A stretch of DNA of 64,000 bases from Prostheceraeus crozeri (taxonomy: Eukaryota; Platyhelminthes; Polycladida; Euryleptidae): contig CAJQUW010001446.1 of NCBI GenBank assembly GCA_907163375.1, positions 248,001 through 312,000 on the forward strand, written 5' to 3'. The translations under genes and the position numbers were made by a program. Shown here piece by piece: positions 11,665 through 25,400 of the stretch. The notes under the pieces were generated by a model. The model saw only the letters and a program-made list of their open reading frames with translations. It was not told where the DNA came from and did no database searches. Each line of letters begins with the position of its first letter. Within the stretch, counting starts at the first letter, position 1.

Positions 11665-13484
11665 TGAAGTATTTAAGCCTATACTGACCATTCATAAATG
11701 CTCGCACAATGCAAATCTACTCTGTAATTCTTGCATGCTCTAATACTTGACAGTTTCTGTAACTTAGCAAAAAAAATAGTCTACAGATGCTATTTCACTC
11801 TCAGAAAATGGCTTTTAACCACACATTTAATAAAAACACTTTCAATTATTAAGTGTTGGGATACCTGGCTGACTTTGAGAATTACTGGACTGTTCTTACA
11901 TAGCTCTTCATCAGATGAATGAAAAAACTCGGAGTATGATGAGGGTATAGCGACCTATCCATCACGATCTACTGCGGGTTACGGAGTCAATGTAGTCTGT
12001 TGATATTTAAGAAAACCAATGCTACTGAGCGACTCTGACTTGTCTTATAGTTCTCATTACGACCTAAATTATGATGAAAACTGACCCACGGCTAACAAGA
12101 GAGTAAGCCAAAGGTCAGGATATCTCTGCTTAATAGCCGCCAAAAAAAACCGATTTTCTTGGCTCTTTAAGCAACAGATATGAAATTGCTTGACAGGCGG
12201 TAGCAACAGTTTAAATGTTCGTAATTATCCAATTTCTGGTACAGATTTTTCGAAGTTATGCAACTGCCAATTCAGTGACTACCTTCCTTGTTGGTCATAA
12301 TTTCATGTTTGGTCAGTTTTAGTTGTAATCCGATCGCCAACTCTTATCAACAACAGTTCTACTGGTTCAAAACACTACTCAAAATCAGCAGCCACTGAAC
12401 AAAATAGCGCCATTGAAATCAAAGCGAGTAGAAATATTACTTTAAATCACACGCAGATTAAACTCATTTTTAGCACTAGTGCTCCAAACACCTTGCGAAA
12501 TGTACTGATAGCCTATCAAAACTTGCTTCAGTATATTCCTCTGTAGTAATTTTCACGCATTGAAATTTTACAGTGCATGTCTATGTGATGATTAGACTAA
12601 TTTCATTTAATGATTTTTCAGTAACTTGAAAAAATATTTGCTTACTTATGTTGAGAATTATCGATCCATTTACTGAATATGAACGATATGATGTCGCCAT
12701 GAACCTCTCCTCATGAACCTCTCTCCATGAACATCTTAATGAGATAATACACGTGAGTAAGATGGATGCCCGACTGGAAAATTATGCGCATATAGGCGTG
12801 CTCGTTTTTCGGACCATGAATTGATTGTTATTGTCTTACGATATTCAAACGTGGGGTATTAAAATAAGAATGCAATTTTTGCATTCTCATGTGATGATGA
12901 AAATCATCCCAGCAGCCATTTATAATAGAATATAATCCTTGCTAATTTAAGTTATTAATTGAAGTAGTCCTAATGAAGACTGATGGCGCTCTCCAATCCA
13001 CAAGTGTATAAATGCAAAGCTACTGTAGCCATTGAATTTACCTTTGCATGACATTTTGCATGATAGTTAAGGATATCACAACTGCCAAGTTTTTCTATCT
13101 GCATCGATCAAACGATTTATAATTTAATGATAATGAATACCAAGACTTCAACTTTCTAAGTTTACTATTGAGATTCGAAGACGCTTTACTATAGGCAGGC
13201 TGAGTAAACTCAAGACAACCAACTGTTGGGAGTTGGACATGTGTCAACGAAACTTAATTCACGACCCACTTGACCTCGTGACCCTTTTGACCCACGACCC
13301 TCTTTCAATTATGTTAGTGGGTCACTACTGAAGCTCAGAAGTCTGCTAGGATTCGATATATTGAAGCATAATCGCTGATTGCGATCACATATACAATTTG
13401 CACAATTATGCGCAATTTTTTCAATCATGTGCAAAATGAAAATACATGGAGTTTCAACATAATTATAGAAAGATGAATACTTAC

Positions 13485-13590
13485 AAGTTGAGTGGCCAAT
13501 GATGTCTTGTCTTGAGCCGGCAGATGTTCTTCTAGGGCCAAAACAACACAATTGGCAATAATTGATAGGAGAACCATATATTCAAAAGGC
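13485..13590 (-). CDS. CaV2 voltage-gated calcium channel alpha-1 subunit, coding exon 2
   Basis: This 106-nt exon encodes domain I segment S1 and the following extracellular loop: [20 protein letters not shown], then [15 protein letters not shown]. The first base completes the Gly codon begun in exon 1, and the exon ends on a codon boundary before GTAAGT at 13484-13479. The upstream boundary is not AG: the intron ends in ...GTAC before the exon, with a U12-type branch site TTCCTTAAC at 13624-13616. It is too short to stand out as an open frame and was found by matching conserved channel sequence between exons 1 and 3. Frame, lengths and both joins agree with one continuous CaV2 coding sequence. 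Confidence 0.95.
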
Positions 13591-13615
13591 GTACACCATC
13601 GAAAATGATGGTCAA

Positions 13616-13624
13616 GTTAAGGAA
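13616..13624 (-). promoter_or_regulatory. U12-type branch site of CaV2 intron 1
   Basis: The minus strand reads TTCCTTAAC, an exact match to the minor-spliceosome branch consensus. It lies about 25 bases before the AC acceptor at 13592-13591, slightly beyond the usual 10-20 base spacing. Confidence 0.85.
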
Positions 13625-16600
13625 AATTGACATGAAGAACAATGGGCATGTGATAATATACATCAAACATTGAACGGTATACCTATCGACCTGTATATAG
13701 AAAAATGACAGCGGATGAACCTTGGTGTGCTATGGAGATCTGCTTTAGTTGCTAAACTATTGATAATTTATTCTATAACTTATTGCATCATTTAAATCAT
13801 CATCAAAAAGATATATTGACTGAAATATATCGCATGTAATTCATTGTAAATTCAACAAAATATATCACTTGTGATGGATTAAAGAAAATTACACGAACAG
13901 CAAAAAATTCAAACATTCACCAAATGAAAAATTGAAAGTTGTTGTTCCAATGAAAAACTATTTAGAATCGAGAGAATTGTTGAAATAATACAGAAACGCT
14001 GCGCCAGTTTGTTCATCGAAAACCTTAATGGAAAATTAATAGAGTTGCTGTATCCCAGCATCATAATTCTACCAACTGCAAACAATACCATTTTCAAGGT
14101 AGTGCCTTAGTTGATTTCATATGATTAACCATGCATCACTTTAGGTGACTTTTAGACAATGCCAAAAGACAGGCGAGTGGGCCAATCAAATTATAATGCT
14201 AATTTGCATATTTACTTATCGTTTGATATGTAATAGGAATTGTTTTATTGTGCTTGATAATAAGAATTTGAGCCGAGCAATGAAATAATTATCATATTTT
14301 TCGGTCTTCATAGATATCGTCTCACATTGCAGATGTCAATAATGCAAGAATGTGGACTGAGTGAGATTTGGAAGCTAATGACAAAACGAACCACTGTGAT
14401 TGCCACAGAATTAGACAGATCGTCTCTTCTTTTGTTTTACTAGAAAGGAAACATTGGAACATGCAACGTTTATGAAATGGCACAATCTGCTGACATGATG
14501 CCATAGCAATCGAACAATGAGCAGCAAATTTAACGATAAACACGCCGAATTCTGCAAAGTTTCACTGACTGTTATCAACCGGATCACACAGCAAAGAGAC
14601 ACAGTTGATGTCAAGTTCTACAGAGAAGTTTGTGAACGTATTTTCGTGCGCCTGCTAACTTTTTAAATAATCATAGGAGGGGCCAACATTATCGAGAAAC
14701 CTTTTGCGCAATGATCTGAATTCTTCGAATCTGAAGGAATCGCCGCGATCGGAGCATTTTGAAGGAATCCATAACAATCCGCAAGCGACGCACGACTATT
14801 TTTCCTATCTCTGCAAGGTATTAATAATTTCTTTTTGCCCACTTAATAAGTTCCTTCATGTGCCATTGTTTTGAATTGGTTTGCACTTCTAGCAAAGTGA
14901 TGCAGTTAAACAATCTAATTCTGTGGTGATTGCACAATCTGCCTGTTAGGCATTTTCTGCAAATCAAGTGCAGAATTGTGAATTATTTTTACGGCTGGCG
15001 ATTTGACTGGTTATATTTTAATGACATAATATAGACATAACGCAAAAGATGGAGGAATACGGACGACTTTGAAACGCAAGCAAGCTTAAGTGACTAAGTA
15101 ACATTTTTCGGTCAACTGTTGAACAAAAATAATTAATAATAGCCATTCATAGACAACGAAAAAATGTTCATGATTAAACTCGCAAAAACCTCTTTATTGA
15201 CTGTACATGTGCTGATTCAATCGAGGGTGTGTTCCACTCAAGAAAATGTTGCATTCGATAACATAAAGTCCTCTTGTCTGTTTTAGTTTTGTGAATGCAG
15301 CGGCAAAGCTAAAACATAATGGAAGCTATTTCAAAACATATTTTGGCTTGAAAATGTTATAAACGCAATGTGATGCATGCTTCTAGCCATGTGAAAAGTT
15401 TAACAAATTATAGTTTCAAAATCGTTGGAAGTTCATCGAATTAAACCACAGATTTTCTCGGAAATAAAATGCATTTCAGTGTCGATCCAATGTGAAGCAC
15501 AGAAAATGGACGATGAGTGACAGTGATGTGGAAGTAATTTTTGATTGACTATCTAATCATTTGACTCATTGCCCTGAGGCCATATTAATGATTATACTTA
15601 CAATGTAATGTTTGTAACTGATGCAATTTTATTGAGAGCTAGTGCGATGGAAATCTTCGCTTATTTAATGGCTCGTACTGCAAATCATCAACAAATTTAA
15701 CAATATTGGAGATATTTGTCGGTCAAATTAAATTGCATAAACAAGGATCTTACGTAATGTTTCCTCCATCGATTGCAGCAGTGACTGTTAAGGTGCCGCA
15801 GAAATTATGCAAATATTCTTTATCAACAAATTATCTGAAATTTCAGGATTCCTCTGTCACCACGATCGAAAGAACATTGATCCAGGGTCATTTTGGTGTT
15901 ATGTAATTTTGCTGAAATGATTCTCGAGGGATCTAAGACCCCTCGTAGTAGTAGACAATGAACATGTGTGTAACTAAGCATTGTGATGTGTTAATTTTTC
16001 TGCAAGATGTATGACAAAAATTGCAATTAATTCTTTGATTGTTGTGTATTTAAAATGAAGTTAGTTTCATTGCCGCCACCGGTCATCATCTCTGGGAAAA
16101 CATCCCACCTTCGGGGATTTTTAGATGCTGCTCTAAAGATTTTTAGATTTTATGAAGACCTTAATAACAATTCAGCTTCTTAATTTTACAACAACTCTCA
16201 AGATAATCTACGTAATGTTCTGTCTGTCACCTAGGCACGCATTATTTTCAAATTGATTGTATCACTAGAATTATTGTGTATGAACTTAAGTGAGGCATAA
16301 AATTTATCAATGTTTACGCCCAATTAAAAATACACGCATGGAGGATTAATATGTCACCTATTTACTGCCCAGATCTTTGACTTTTCCTTGTTGTGTTTAA
16401 TACACTCTATTACATGCATGTAATGCATGCAATTATACGTCTTGCAAATCCGCATGCATAGCCTAATACGTTTGAGCAAAATATCAAAATCTGCTAAACA
16501 TTGATATGATCTAGGAACCTTGAAGATATACGAGGACCATGAAGGCAGATCTGCAGAAGTACAGTCCGTTTCATAAAGAGCTGCTGGACGTTTGTTAGAA

Positions 16601-16769
16601 CAGCAACATTTTATAGCAAACAGCAAGTCTTTAACTATAATTGAATGAATTTTTTCCTATATCATATTAAATATTTTTCTTTGTAATATGTTTAAAGAAC
16701 TGATGGGCACGCTCCCTAGTAGCCAGATTCGTCTCCTCTGAGTTTTATTACTGCCCCTCACGGATGCGA

Positions 16770-17400
16770 TTAGGCATACTGCATCCAATCAAATGATGGA
16801 TCACCTAAGCTGAATGCTAAAGGATAAATATTTTTTTCGAGCAGTCGAACGCAGCGATCGGAGTTCATGTTTTCCCTCATAACATGCAATGAACTGCGCG
16901 CGACCATCACTCCAAATGGCTCCCCAGATGAGCAATTTCCTGCAATCGTCCTACTCCTCGATGTAGAAAAACGATCAGGAATGTCTTGCCCAGACTTCAG
17001 CCAAAGGCGTAGACGTCCATCTTTGAAATTTAATCGGACAACTGCCTCATCCGGCCAAACAACAGGTGACCACGGATTCCGCCAGTGGCAGCGTTTCATT
17101 GACCACTGTAGTCTCAGTTTCTTGTGTCGCTCGGACAGATTCAGCTTCGATGGTCTCTTGCGACTAGAGTAGTTCAACTCCTAAAGTCATCTCCAATCAG
17201 TTGTCCTAGAAAGATCTGAACATGCTGAAAGCTCAGATAAAGAGGTAGGGGGATCAGTATCGACCACACTGGTGAAGTAGCGATTTGACCTGCGAGAAGT
17301 CATACTTGGTCGGCCAGAAGACCTTCCATCATACCGCTGACAGCCTCTTCGCAACCAAAAGTAAATAGTACTTTTGCGGACGATACGAAATGACCTGAAG
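16770..17400 (-). pseudogene. Tc1-like transposase remnant
   Basis: The 135-codon frame at 16770-17177 matches the middle of a Tc1 transposase: LSERHKKLRLQW, then W-PDEAVVRL (first catalytic Asp region), a DGR-LW segment, and a degraded GEPFGVMVARS block ending in LLEKNIYPL. Upstream, to about 17400, other frames encode a damaged helix-turn-helix/AT-hook region with GRSSGRPSMTSRR. The frames are interrupted and no terminal repeats were located. It is an old non-functional copy within calcium channel intron 1. Confidence 0.75.
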
Positions 17401-20400
17401 ACATATCATGCCGAAAACTATGGCTCTGGATATAGTGATTTTCAGTTGATATGAGAAAACATAGATGATTTCATTTTTGAAAAAAACTACAATCTACGTC
17501 CTCTCGTTCCATTCAGAAACTTGTTCTGGCTGCCGGACTGCATCTACATCTTTGCTAAGAAAAACTAAGGAAGCATGCCCTGAATTGCATTAACAATATT
17601 GTTTTTATGCAAAATTTGCTGGTCCAATTTCACGCATTTCATATAGGCTAGACGAAGCGATAACACATCTGCAACTCCCCTTATTCCCAATTACTTTAGA
17701 AGTTGAGGTACTTAGAGCTGCAGAGCACAATTTACAGGTACATGGGAATGGCTGCTTTTGATGGAAGCTCTTCCACATTTCACGCATGTTTAAGTTTTAT
17801 TCCTTGCAATAATCTATCTTGCCAATATTCTTTTTGTACATGTAAATTAGTGTTCGATATAGTCACCCAGTTTACAATAGCAATCATTTAGGAACTTTAT
17901 AGCCAAAATTCGGAAAAATTTCAAAAATCTATAAAAGTTGGTAATTTCTCAATCTTGAATTCCTATTTTTAGTGTGAAGACCAGCGTCTCAGATGAAATG
18001 GACATCAACAATAGAAAGTTGAGGTACTTAATATTTTGCACCGTGAATTTCATATGATTTGGAGCAATATTTTTGTGGGTACACGGCGGATAATGCAGCT
18101 CAAATAGAAATTCTTGAAAATGCATGTGGATTAAGGATAGTCTACTAGTATCTTGATGTATTGTGCACAAGAATTGCAGAAGCTGCCCGCAACGGACAGC
18201 GCTAATAACTGTGGGAGTCCTTTCACCTCTAAATAAATCATCATTTCAAAAAATTCAATTCGACGAAATCGAACCGCGACACCGGTGGCAGCTAAAGACT
18301 GCAAACGGTGGATTTGATGTGTCGAGCACATCGACAGATCCTAACAAATGTCAGGCTTTGCTGGTGTTCTAATAAATTAACATTATGAAGCAGAAATGGC
18401 TTTTCCGTTTTTGTACAGAACAAATGTTTTGAGCAGAATCAATTGAACCTCTTTCCCCTAAAAAGCCGATTCACTGATGATATTCCTGGGAGTTTGGGAA
18501 TGGGAACATAGTTTCAGTGTGGTCAGAGAATACGAAGTACTTCAATTTCACCTCATCAACTTCGGAAAGAATCCATCGTAAGGAACAGAATGAGAAAATA
18601 AAGCTTTCTGTGCTAGAAGACTGAAATTCACTTCGCATCTTATCCAGATATCGAAAATGAGAAAAAGTAAGGAATCCCTTTCTGATATCGAGCGTTGGGG
18701 AGGAGGCGGTGAAGAGGGAATTCTGAGAAGTTTCCCATTCTATAGAATCGGCAGAGGAAGATACCTTAAACTTATCTCAAAACCTTAAGTATATCAAGCT
18801 CGATAAACTCATTCAGCAGCAGTAGCATTGAATGGCGAACTTTAACCAAACGCACTTTTATACCTGGAAATATGTTATCCAGTTTCAGTATGATATCCGG
18901 ATAAATCTCAGCAGTACTGTGACCATTCAAAAATCATTATTCAGCCTTTTGCTCATAAATTTTTGATTTTTTCCACCAATGCACTGTATGACATTCGATT
19001 CATGATTTGGGCCTACTAGCAGAAACTGATGGATATTTGCTTTAGTAGTATCTGATCAACCATTAAAATATTTGGCGTGTCTAATAAGTTCCGCACCGGA
19101 CGCATTTCGCGCAAACGAAAACGCTATTCAGTCTGTTAAGTATCATTTCTAAAAATATTAATCCACAGAGTAGGTATATTAGGTAGAGTAGTAACTTACC
19201 TAATTAGCATTTATTAAATCCACAATGTGTATACAGTTTTCAGTTCATTAAATGAACATGAGACGAGACCCAGCACCACCTGTGAGATATGCAAATTTCT
19301 ACACTTTTGGAGAAATTAACACGAATCTGACTGATCTTGATAGCGATACAGAATAAAGAATAGTATTCTACAAATCCTCAATTTCATGTCAATTTAGAGA
19401 GGCAATATAGTTTGTTAAATTAGCAATTACTATTACTATTACCATAACTAAAGTAATTACTTTTAGTAATTACCATTACTAAAAGCTCAGCTTTATTGTA
19501 ATAAGATTATTTTCCTAAGCATGATCATATCACAACCTCCCACTGAAAGAGCGAAACATCATAATCAAGGAAGCCTATCATGATTAACTTTGAAAGACGT
19601 TAATGGGTCCACATTCCTATTCAGATTCAAGAAATGACGCCTTGTGAATCATAAAGTCATGCCGCTGAAAACTGAATTAAAAACATGACATCTCAGCTAA
19701 CAAGCATGATGAAATCTCAATTCTTCCTTGAAGGCTTGCAGGGACTTGCATTATAATGTGGGTTATGAAATTTCCTAGATCACCAGCTTAATTAAGATAC
19801 TTGTTTGCAAATATTCATTCTTTTTGGTATCCAACTTGTTGCTTCATACTACTTATAAAGGGGCTTCATGTCGGTAATATATAAATTTGCCAAAAAATTA
19901 CCTTTTTAGAAACTGCTCAAATAATGTTTTGGACCGCAGGAACGTAATCCCCACAAAAACTGAATCCTTTCATACAAAAATTTTCACTGTATACAGATAC
20001 TTGTTTGAGTCGACACCCTACCTACATATACTTACTCTATGTATTAATCATTATGCTATGTTAGAGTCCAAAACCAACGTTGCAGCGGATGTCTTTGTAG
20101 CCTTGTCAACTCGAGCCTTGTTCATGTATAGCAGATTGAAAATGCTCCGCAAAAGTGTGAAGTTCCATGCATTGACAGAAACATAATTCATGCGCAAATG
20201 AAACGAAAGCAGGTGAATGGAAAAAATAGCAAACAGCACACACGATGCTAAAGTTCATTTTGAAGCTTCTCCCTAAGAAGAGAGCGAAGAGTTGGCACTG
20301 TATGAGGAAAAGGACTTCTTCACCGTTGGAGAGTTTCAAGAAATGTCTGTATCAAGAATTTGAACACCCATCGGTCGCACTGATTCAGATCAAGACCTAC

Positions 20401-22059
20401 TGCCTCATCCAGTGTTTGGTCTTCCACGTCATCCGTCATCTTTGAGTGACAGTCTTCCGTCTTTAAACAGCTTGCACCACTCAATAACTGTTTCAAACTT
20501 TGAAACAATTCAAAATTGAAGAATTCATGAAATTGCTCTAGGAGTTTTTACAGGGAGATTCATCTTGAGGCGAGAATTCTACTATGTTTTTCAAACAACT
20601 CTTGGATCAACATAATTTTTTCGAAATCAAATTTGTTCTAAATGTATTATGCACTTTCCGGCACGATTTCCCACAAAGTAGTAGAAACATCGATGTCTAC
20701 CAGCATTATCTGCTTAATGTCAGAAACAAAATGCAATTTAAGTGCAGGTAGTACCAATCCGAATGTTTGAGTTTTAAGGGTGAATCAAAAGCACATTATA
20801 GTTGATGTAGTACATAGAGCATTGGAATCAGTATTCGATTTTTATTATTATCGGGTATGTTTTGTGAAATTGTCAAAATTTTGATAATTTCGAACTCCTG
20901 AACAAGAATCTGCAATCCATAGAGTATGTTGTATTCAGATTTCAGAAATTCGTTTCCATTTTGTCCAAATTCACTAATGACAAAATGTATGCGTAAAAAT
21001 TTCAAAATCATGTGATCAATTTCGAACATGCTCATGCGTCCTTATTCAAAACGCTATCCATGCAGATTTCAGAATGCTCTAAAGCGCATCGACATCCCAG
21101 GAGCTTGACTTTTAAATAATTGCTCATAGTTGCATGAAAAGTACGGTGTAGCATATTTAGAGTCTGACTTTTATAATGGTGGTACTTATTTCCTCTACCT
21201 CGCTCAATTCCAAACTATTAATAGCAATTCAAAATTTTAAATTATTAAAGTTATGAAATTTTACCCAATTATGGCTATAAACCTCCTTAATGGGTGCTAT
21301 TTACGATGCCAGAATAATTAAATTTACTGAAAAGTTAATGATGATTGATGAGATTCATTTGTGCAAGGAATACAACTCGCATATACGTTTATGAAATGTG
21401 GAAGATTTTCCTACAAAAATTCTAATTGAACAGTGAAATAGTATTCTACAGCTCTAAGTAACTTCAAATCCGATTAAAAAGAAGAAGGACGAGTATTCAA
21501 GACAATACACAAAAATGTCTGAGAACATGCCTTGGCTGTGCATTGCAAAGTTCAAAAGATTGATGGAAAAGCCAAGTTATATCTAAAATTAGATTTACAA
21601 TATCTCCTCACTATATGTTTCGGCTATCAAAACCACAGCCTCTTGCAAAATGGCTATGGATTTCACAGCCGAAATATACTGAGATGATTTTGTAAATATT
21701 CTTGGCTTAACTGGGCTTTTCAATCGATCGTTTGAAATTTACTACAATGACTACTTACATGTGCCATTAGATTAGATAAGCCTACTAAAATATTTGACAA
21801 GTAGCATTTGAATTTCCAAAGCTCAATACAATGTCTATGGAATAATAAAAGATGAGCAGATTTGATCAATGGACTTTACTAAAATTATGCAGTCACATTG
21901 TTGGATGAAAAAGGTACCTAAGGCCAAGACATGAGGGCCAAAACTCAAAGCAATTGCAGATTTATGTCTTGAGTCCTCTGCGATCAGAAGATGCCGCTAA
22001 GTCTGATTTTCCGCACAGCATTTTGACCCGTTATTTTGCACCATGCTGCGCTCTGGGTC

Positions 22060-22400
22060 CCAAAGAAAACTGACCTTACTGCGGTGGAAATATTGGAAAT
22101 GAGGATGTTGAAGTGGTCAATGGGAAGCCAAAGGAAATTATGACACGGAACAGCCGCATCCATCACATGCTTAAAGTATCCAGATAAGCAAGAGACCCGT
22201 CGATGGAAATGGTTTGGACATCTGCTAAGAATACTAGCTCAGGATAGTATCTATATCTTCAAAGCAGCGTGGAAACAAGAATCTGTGCCCCTCAGAAATG
22301 GAAGGCCAAGAGCAAGCTGGAGAATTGTGGCGAAGAGGGGATGAAGATTGGTCTTTTACCGAGGACATAGCCGCCGATAGAAACGAGTGGAGTCAATGAA
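22060..22400 (+). pseudogene. LINE (non-LTR) reverse transcriptase C-terminal remnant
   Basis: Plus-strand translation gives a recognisable LINE C-terminal region in pieces: AVEILEMRMLKWSMG, then TRRWKWFGHLLRI, a GRPRASWR block, and a final R-K-V-E segment like the family's terminal DR..WR. At least three stops or shifts break it. It is a 5'-truncated fossil in the first intron of the channel gene. The domain order and the W-K-W-FGHLLR signature support the call; the clade (RTE-like or other) is uncertain. Confidence 0.7.
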
Positions 22401-25400
22401 CAGAGGGGACACCCGATCATCCGGGAAGTTGAAGCCGGACCTGTCCCATCAAAGTTTAGCAAGGTGAGCATGTAGTAATGTTGAAGATTTGAAAGTTGTT
22501 TGTAAAATGTGGCAAGATTCATGCCTTCAAAAAGGTACTTTTCAAAGTAGGCCAAAAGCTTGCCTTCTAGGGGCAAATTTTGGTGAAAAGTTTAGATATA
22601 CGCATGACGCGAAAGTCGGTCTAAAAATGTTATTCTGCATGATTTTTCCAGACACTGATGCTGGGACTGCTGTATGTTGCGAAACGTGTGTCTCGGTGCA
22701 TATTTTCTAGCAATAAAATATTAAGATGAATTACAATGATCACACTATCTCTTCCTTCAACATATGCTGTACTATATTGAACCAAAACAAATCGAATCCA
22801 AAATGTTCGAACCGCGCAGGCCTATCTTGAAAACACTCCTCAATTTTAGCAGAAGTTTCCATTTCTGTATTCATAAAAGCGCTTCAAATTATCATCAAAT
22901 CTTTAGCAGCTGTGAATATCATATAATAAAGAAATTGAGCTAAATAGTGATCTCGGGGGCAAGCTGCCGCAAGTTGTGATTTCAGACTTGTTGAAATGCT
23001 CGGTGCACTGCGGTCCACTACTATATACTCTGATATCAGGAATATTTGCAAAATGTGCGAGTGGAGGGCAAATTGCCCCATTACCCAGAAGCAAGGGGTA
23101 ATGCACCACAACGTGTGCATGATAGCTAAGAAGCTAACAGCCTTTTCTGCTTTTTGATGAGCAATCAACAGTAAAATGAGTGTGTTCTTACATAATTGTT
23201 TCAATTCCTTTATACAAAGTATCTCCTCTAACTGACTGCATTGACCGGGTACTTTAGTGACGGAGAATGACATATTTAAATGACTCTAGATTTAGACTCC
23301 CAAACAGTAGGCGGCAGAGTGAGAAACAATTGTACACAGTCTTCCCTCTAAATCATTGTCTCTTGCTCATACGGAATAGAAAATGAAGAGAGAGAGAAAG
23401 AGAGAGAAAGAGAGAATTATTGGACTCTGTGAGCGCGTACCTCTAACCCGGTTCTCGACAACAGTTCTATTTTTCTCTGAGTACACTATTGAATATCACA
23501 GTGACGTCATTCTTAAATCACAATTGTAGGATGTCTATTGTACTAACCCTGGAGGAATGAAAATACCTTACTTTTCGACATTAAATTAACTATTTTGTTT
23601 TTAGCGAAATTGAAGGTATATTATTCTGATAGATTATTTCAATCTAAATTGCTTGCTACAGAAATTTTTCTTGCAGTGAATTAAAGATTTTGCATATACA
23701 ATCCAATGTACCGCTAATGATGAACAGAACATGGAATTTGACTGCAATCAAATCGAAGAAAGTGTTGATTTCATAGTTCACTGGACAACTTTGTATCAAC
23801 ACAGGCATATTAATCAGTGTGAGGAAACTTGCAAGCAGCTAGCTAGTGTGTAGTCTTTATACAATGTGTATAAGAATTCCCTTTGATTTTTCAAAACATT
23901 GAAGCATTATCATCTGAATGGACGTGAAATTAGTTGTAGAATTACTTTGCACCTTTTTCAGCAAATCGAATTCTTAGTTAAAATGAGGGACTTTCATCCA
24001 TAAATGCTATTGAGAAACAGTTGGGAATTTCTTGGGCGAATTGACGATTCCCATGTAGGATGAAGCGCCGAAGCATATTGATTTTATACTGCTTAAGTCG
24101 GTAGACATTTTCCTTGTGCACAACTTGTGGTACTTTTATGCAATCTCGCATTCAGATGAGTCCAATAATTAAGAAATTTCTGCCAAATGAAATCAGAATT
24201 ACGTATGTTGCTTATTGTGATGAAGTACAGACCATCGTACTACACTCTGTTGGCAAGTTGTGGTTCATTTGCAAGTTGTTTACAATATCATCGATGAGCC
24301 GATGCTAAATCAAACATTATCAAAAATTCACGATAATAAGGCAACTACCGGCCAAATTGAAGCTAACGAAGATCGCCCTGAGGTAATAGAGTCATGGCCG
24401 ATGAATTATCCCTTTGATTCACTCTTAATGGATTGAAGATGGCTAATTCCTTTGATATCACTGATACATTGACGCCATCAGAAATACTGTTGATCATCCA
24501 AATCAAGTAGCTAAAAGCGTGTCGTGTAAGGAACCCCTGTGTGTCTTTGGCAGTCCATTTTTTATTTATTTTCTCGTGATGCAGAATACATAACAGCGAT
24601 TGAATGCTGAATTTGCTTTTGCCGTCAAGAGAATTATTTTTCATATTTAAACAAAATTCCAAAACCGGAATGAGTTTCTTGTCAGAAGAAGCGTGGCCCT
24701 ATGCTATAGCCTACATAAAGTGACTGAACTGCAAACTGTGCCTTTCTTTTTTCAGTGATTTGACATGGGACCGGAATAAAGATCATGATCATGTAAAATT
24801 TTATCCACTCAATAGGTGAATGATTCAATTTATTATGTTATTTAGGCATAACATGGTGGTGGGACATTCAATAACGTATTGACTGAATCTTCAAAGAACA
24901 CTGATTTTCTACTCAATAATTCAGAGACCAAACTGAACCAAAACCTAAATTTGAAATACCAGTGAATACCAGTGCGAAGAGCTTCATAAATTCATGCTTG
25001 CTATTATTCTAGCATATCTGTTCACGCCACGGTCATTTTCATGTAATTGTAAGTCATACTAGCCCTAATGGTTTGGAGACGTATATGAGTATAACAAGCA
25101 GGAGTTTCCACTACGTCTACTGGAAATATTTATAGCAAAGAAAAGTATTGAGAACGAGTATAATGCTATAGCTGGAAAAATCACAGAGAAGAATGAAACA
25201 TTGTGACTAGCCTACTAGATCACATTACAAAAGAGAGCAATCCTCCAAAAAGCCTTTTATGATTAAGCAATATAATTACTCATTTTTGACTAGCGACAAA
25301 ATATAAATGCGCTGATCTTGAATGTGGTCAACAATACACACAATATATGTAAAAACGGAAACTTGCGTGGTCTCTGCAAGGCAATACTTATATAGCTATG

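Larger units (their letters stand above)
4858..13484 (-). other. CaV2 intron 2 (U2-type)
   Basis: A GT-AG intron from donor GTAAGT at 13484-13479 to acceptor CAG at 4860-4858. It holds AT-rich DNA, a short TTAA-type repeat at about 5509-5538, a diverged repeat complex at 8095-8540 and a possible element-derived frame near 11179-11664. No other exon was recognised. Confidence 0.85.

Noticed and set aside
19080-20510. Possible mariner remnant (AATAAGTTCCGCACC word and frames near 20106-20508)
   Set aside because: The terminal-like word has no partner, and the frames show no transposase motif.
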